Origin: Candidatus Peregrinibacteria bacterium
GTDB lineage: Bacteria > Patescibacteriota > Gracilibacteria > Peribacterales > Peribacteraceae
Direction of reading: 5' to 3'
DNA: 5,439 bases
Assembly: GCA_016201685.1 (NCBI GenBank)
Contig: JACQCJ010000091.1
Span: 1 to 5,439 of the forward strand
Made by a program: the position numbers and the translations under genes. This document shows, in pieces, positions 5,047 through 5,439 of the stretch (within the stretch, counting starts at the first letter, position 1; every line of letters begins with the position of its first letter). The notes beneath the pieces were generated by a model. The model was not told the origin of the DNA and did not search any database. It saw only the letters and a program-made list of their open reading frames with translations.

Positions 5047-5439
5047 TTAAATCTCCAGTCCCAGAGCCATTTGCGGGGAGTCTGATCCTAAATTTTGAGA
5101 ATCATATTGAGCAAACAGCTCCTGCAAGCCAATCTTCTCGAATGCCGTGGTGCTCATGATTTGTAGAATGTCGTACATGCTTCGGTCAATGCGACACTGT
5201 TTCTTGATGATGGCCACTGCCAGGTACGCGCAGACCGCGACCCAGATTTGCGTGCGCACGGCGTTCTCGGATTCACCCCAGAAGACTTTGATCTTGAGAT
5301 GTCCCTTGATCCACTTGAAGAAGAGTTCGATCTGCCAACGACTCTTGTAGAGCATGGCGATCTGCAATGCCGTGAGGGTGAAGTTGTTCGTGAGGAAGAC
5401 GTACGTGTTCTTCGTTTCCGCATCGTAGAACTTCACGCG
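5047..5439 (-). CDS. IS4-family transposase, C-terminal fragment (runs off the window)
   Basis: The C-terminal 130 or so residues of a DDE transposase; the frame is open through the last base of the window, so the true start lies outside. Numbering from the GTG at 5436, the IS4-family Y-(2)-R-(3)-E-(6)-K signature is intact: Tyr30, Arg33, Glu37, Lys44 in YKSRWQIELFFKWIK. Glu37 is the third catalytic acid of the RNase H-like fold. The flanking TNNFTLTALQIAMLYKSRW and the WGESENAVRTQIWVAVCAYL segment that follows are typical of the IS4-family group with a DDE_Tnp_1 domain. The two catalytic aspartates are upstream, off the window. It ends with TAA at 5049-5047. Nothing in the visible part is broken, so the element may be active. 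Confidence 0.92.
   Translation of the reverse strand, partial: RVKFYDAETKNTYVFLTNNFTLTALQIAMLYKSRWQIELFFKWIKGHLKIKVFWGESENAVRTQIWVAVCAYLAVAIIKKQCRIDRSMYDILQIMSTTAFEKIGLQELFAQYDSQNLGSDSPQMALGLEI
5047..5439 (-). mobile_element. Insertion sequence of the IS4 family, one end only
   Basis: This covers the visible transposase part of the element. The IS end must lie at or a few tens of bases beyond the transposase stop, probably between 5047 and about 4980, but the terminal inverted repeat cannot be placed because the other end is outside the window. The orphan frame at 4977-5046 begins immediately after the transposase stop and in the same frame, which is what an insertion inside an existing gene would give. 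Confidence 0.75.

Noticed and set aside
1..5439. CRISPR array, tRNA or rRNA genes
   Set aside because: No regularly spaced repeats and no recognisable tRNA or rRNA sequence on either strand.

Overview
The window looks like a piece of a bacterial genome, most likely from a Candidate Phyla Radiation (Patescibacteria) lineage such as the Peregrinibacteria/Peribacteria side. This is inferred from the style of the genes: a membrane-anchored, strongly diverged Clp-type ATPase coupled to a tiny membrane protein, plus small orphan helical and disordered proteins. No marker gene is present. TGA is used as a normal stop, so the glycine recoding of Gracilibacteria/Absconditabacteria does not apply.

Left half (1-3025, + strand, GC-rich): a non-coding lead with an extended -10 promoter (172-180) drives a two-gene operon. 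The first gene (195-617) encodes a 140-residue membrane protein. Its stop overlaps the start of the second gene (617-3025) in a TAATG junction. The second gene encodes an 802-residue Clp/Hsp100-like AAA+ ATPase with two N-terminal membrane segments, a degenerate Clp N-domain, a first AAA+ domain that has lost its catalytic glutamate and arginine fingers, and an intact second ATPase domain whose pore loop is not the usual GYVG type. It is probably a membrane-tethered, ClpP-independent remodelling machine with the small protein as partner.

Middle (3045-4288, - strand): a convergent two-gene operon with an ATGA overlap. The promoter-proximal gene makes a 121-residue helical protein with heptad-spaced tyrosines. 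The second makes a 293-residue hydrophilic, probably disordered protein. It has its own extended -10 promoter with the same 9-mer as the left operon (TGGTATAAT), placed so close to the start codon that the mRNA would be almost leaderless. The two operons converge with only 19 bases between stop codons.

Right part (4289-5439, - strand): a 221-base region holding the promoter is followed by an AT-richer orphan gene. The natural reading of this gene changes frame at a perfect A AAA AAA heptamer (4585-4579): the first 133 residues are in one frame and the last 54 in the -1 frame, ending at 4415. Its 5' end runs openly, in frame, up to the stop of an IS4-family transposase fragment (5047-5439) that leaves the window. 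The simplest reading is a gene cut by an insertion sequence, and either decaying or using programmed -1 frameshifting.

Most notable: (1) the membrane Clp-like ATPase with a dead first ring and unusual pore loops, coupled to a small membrane protein; (2) the A7 frameshift; (3) the shared near-leaderless promoter.
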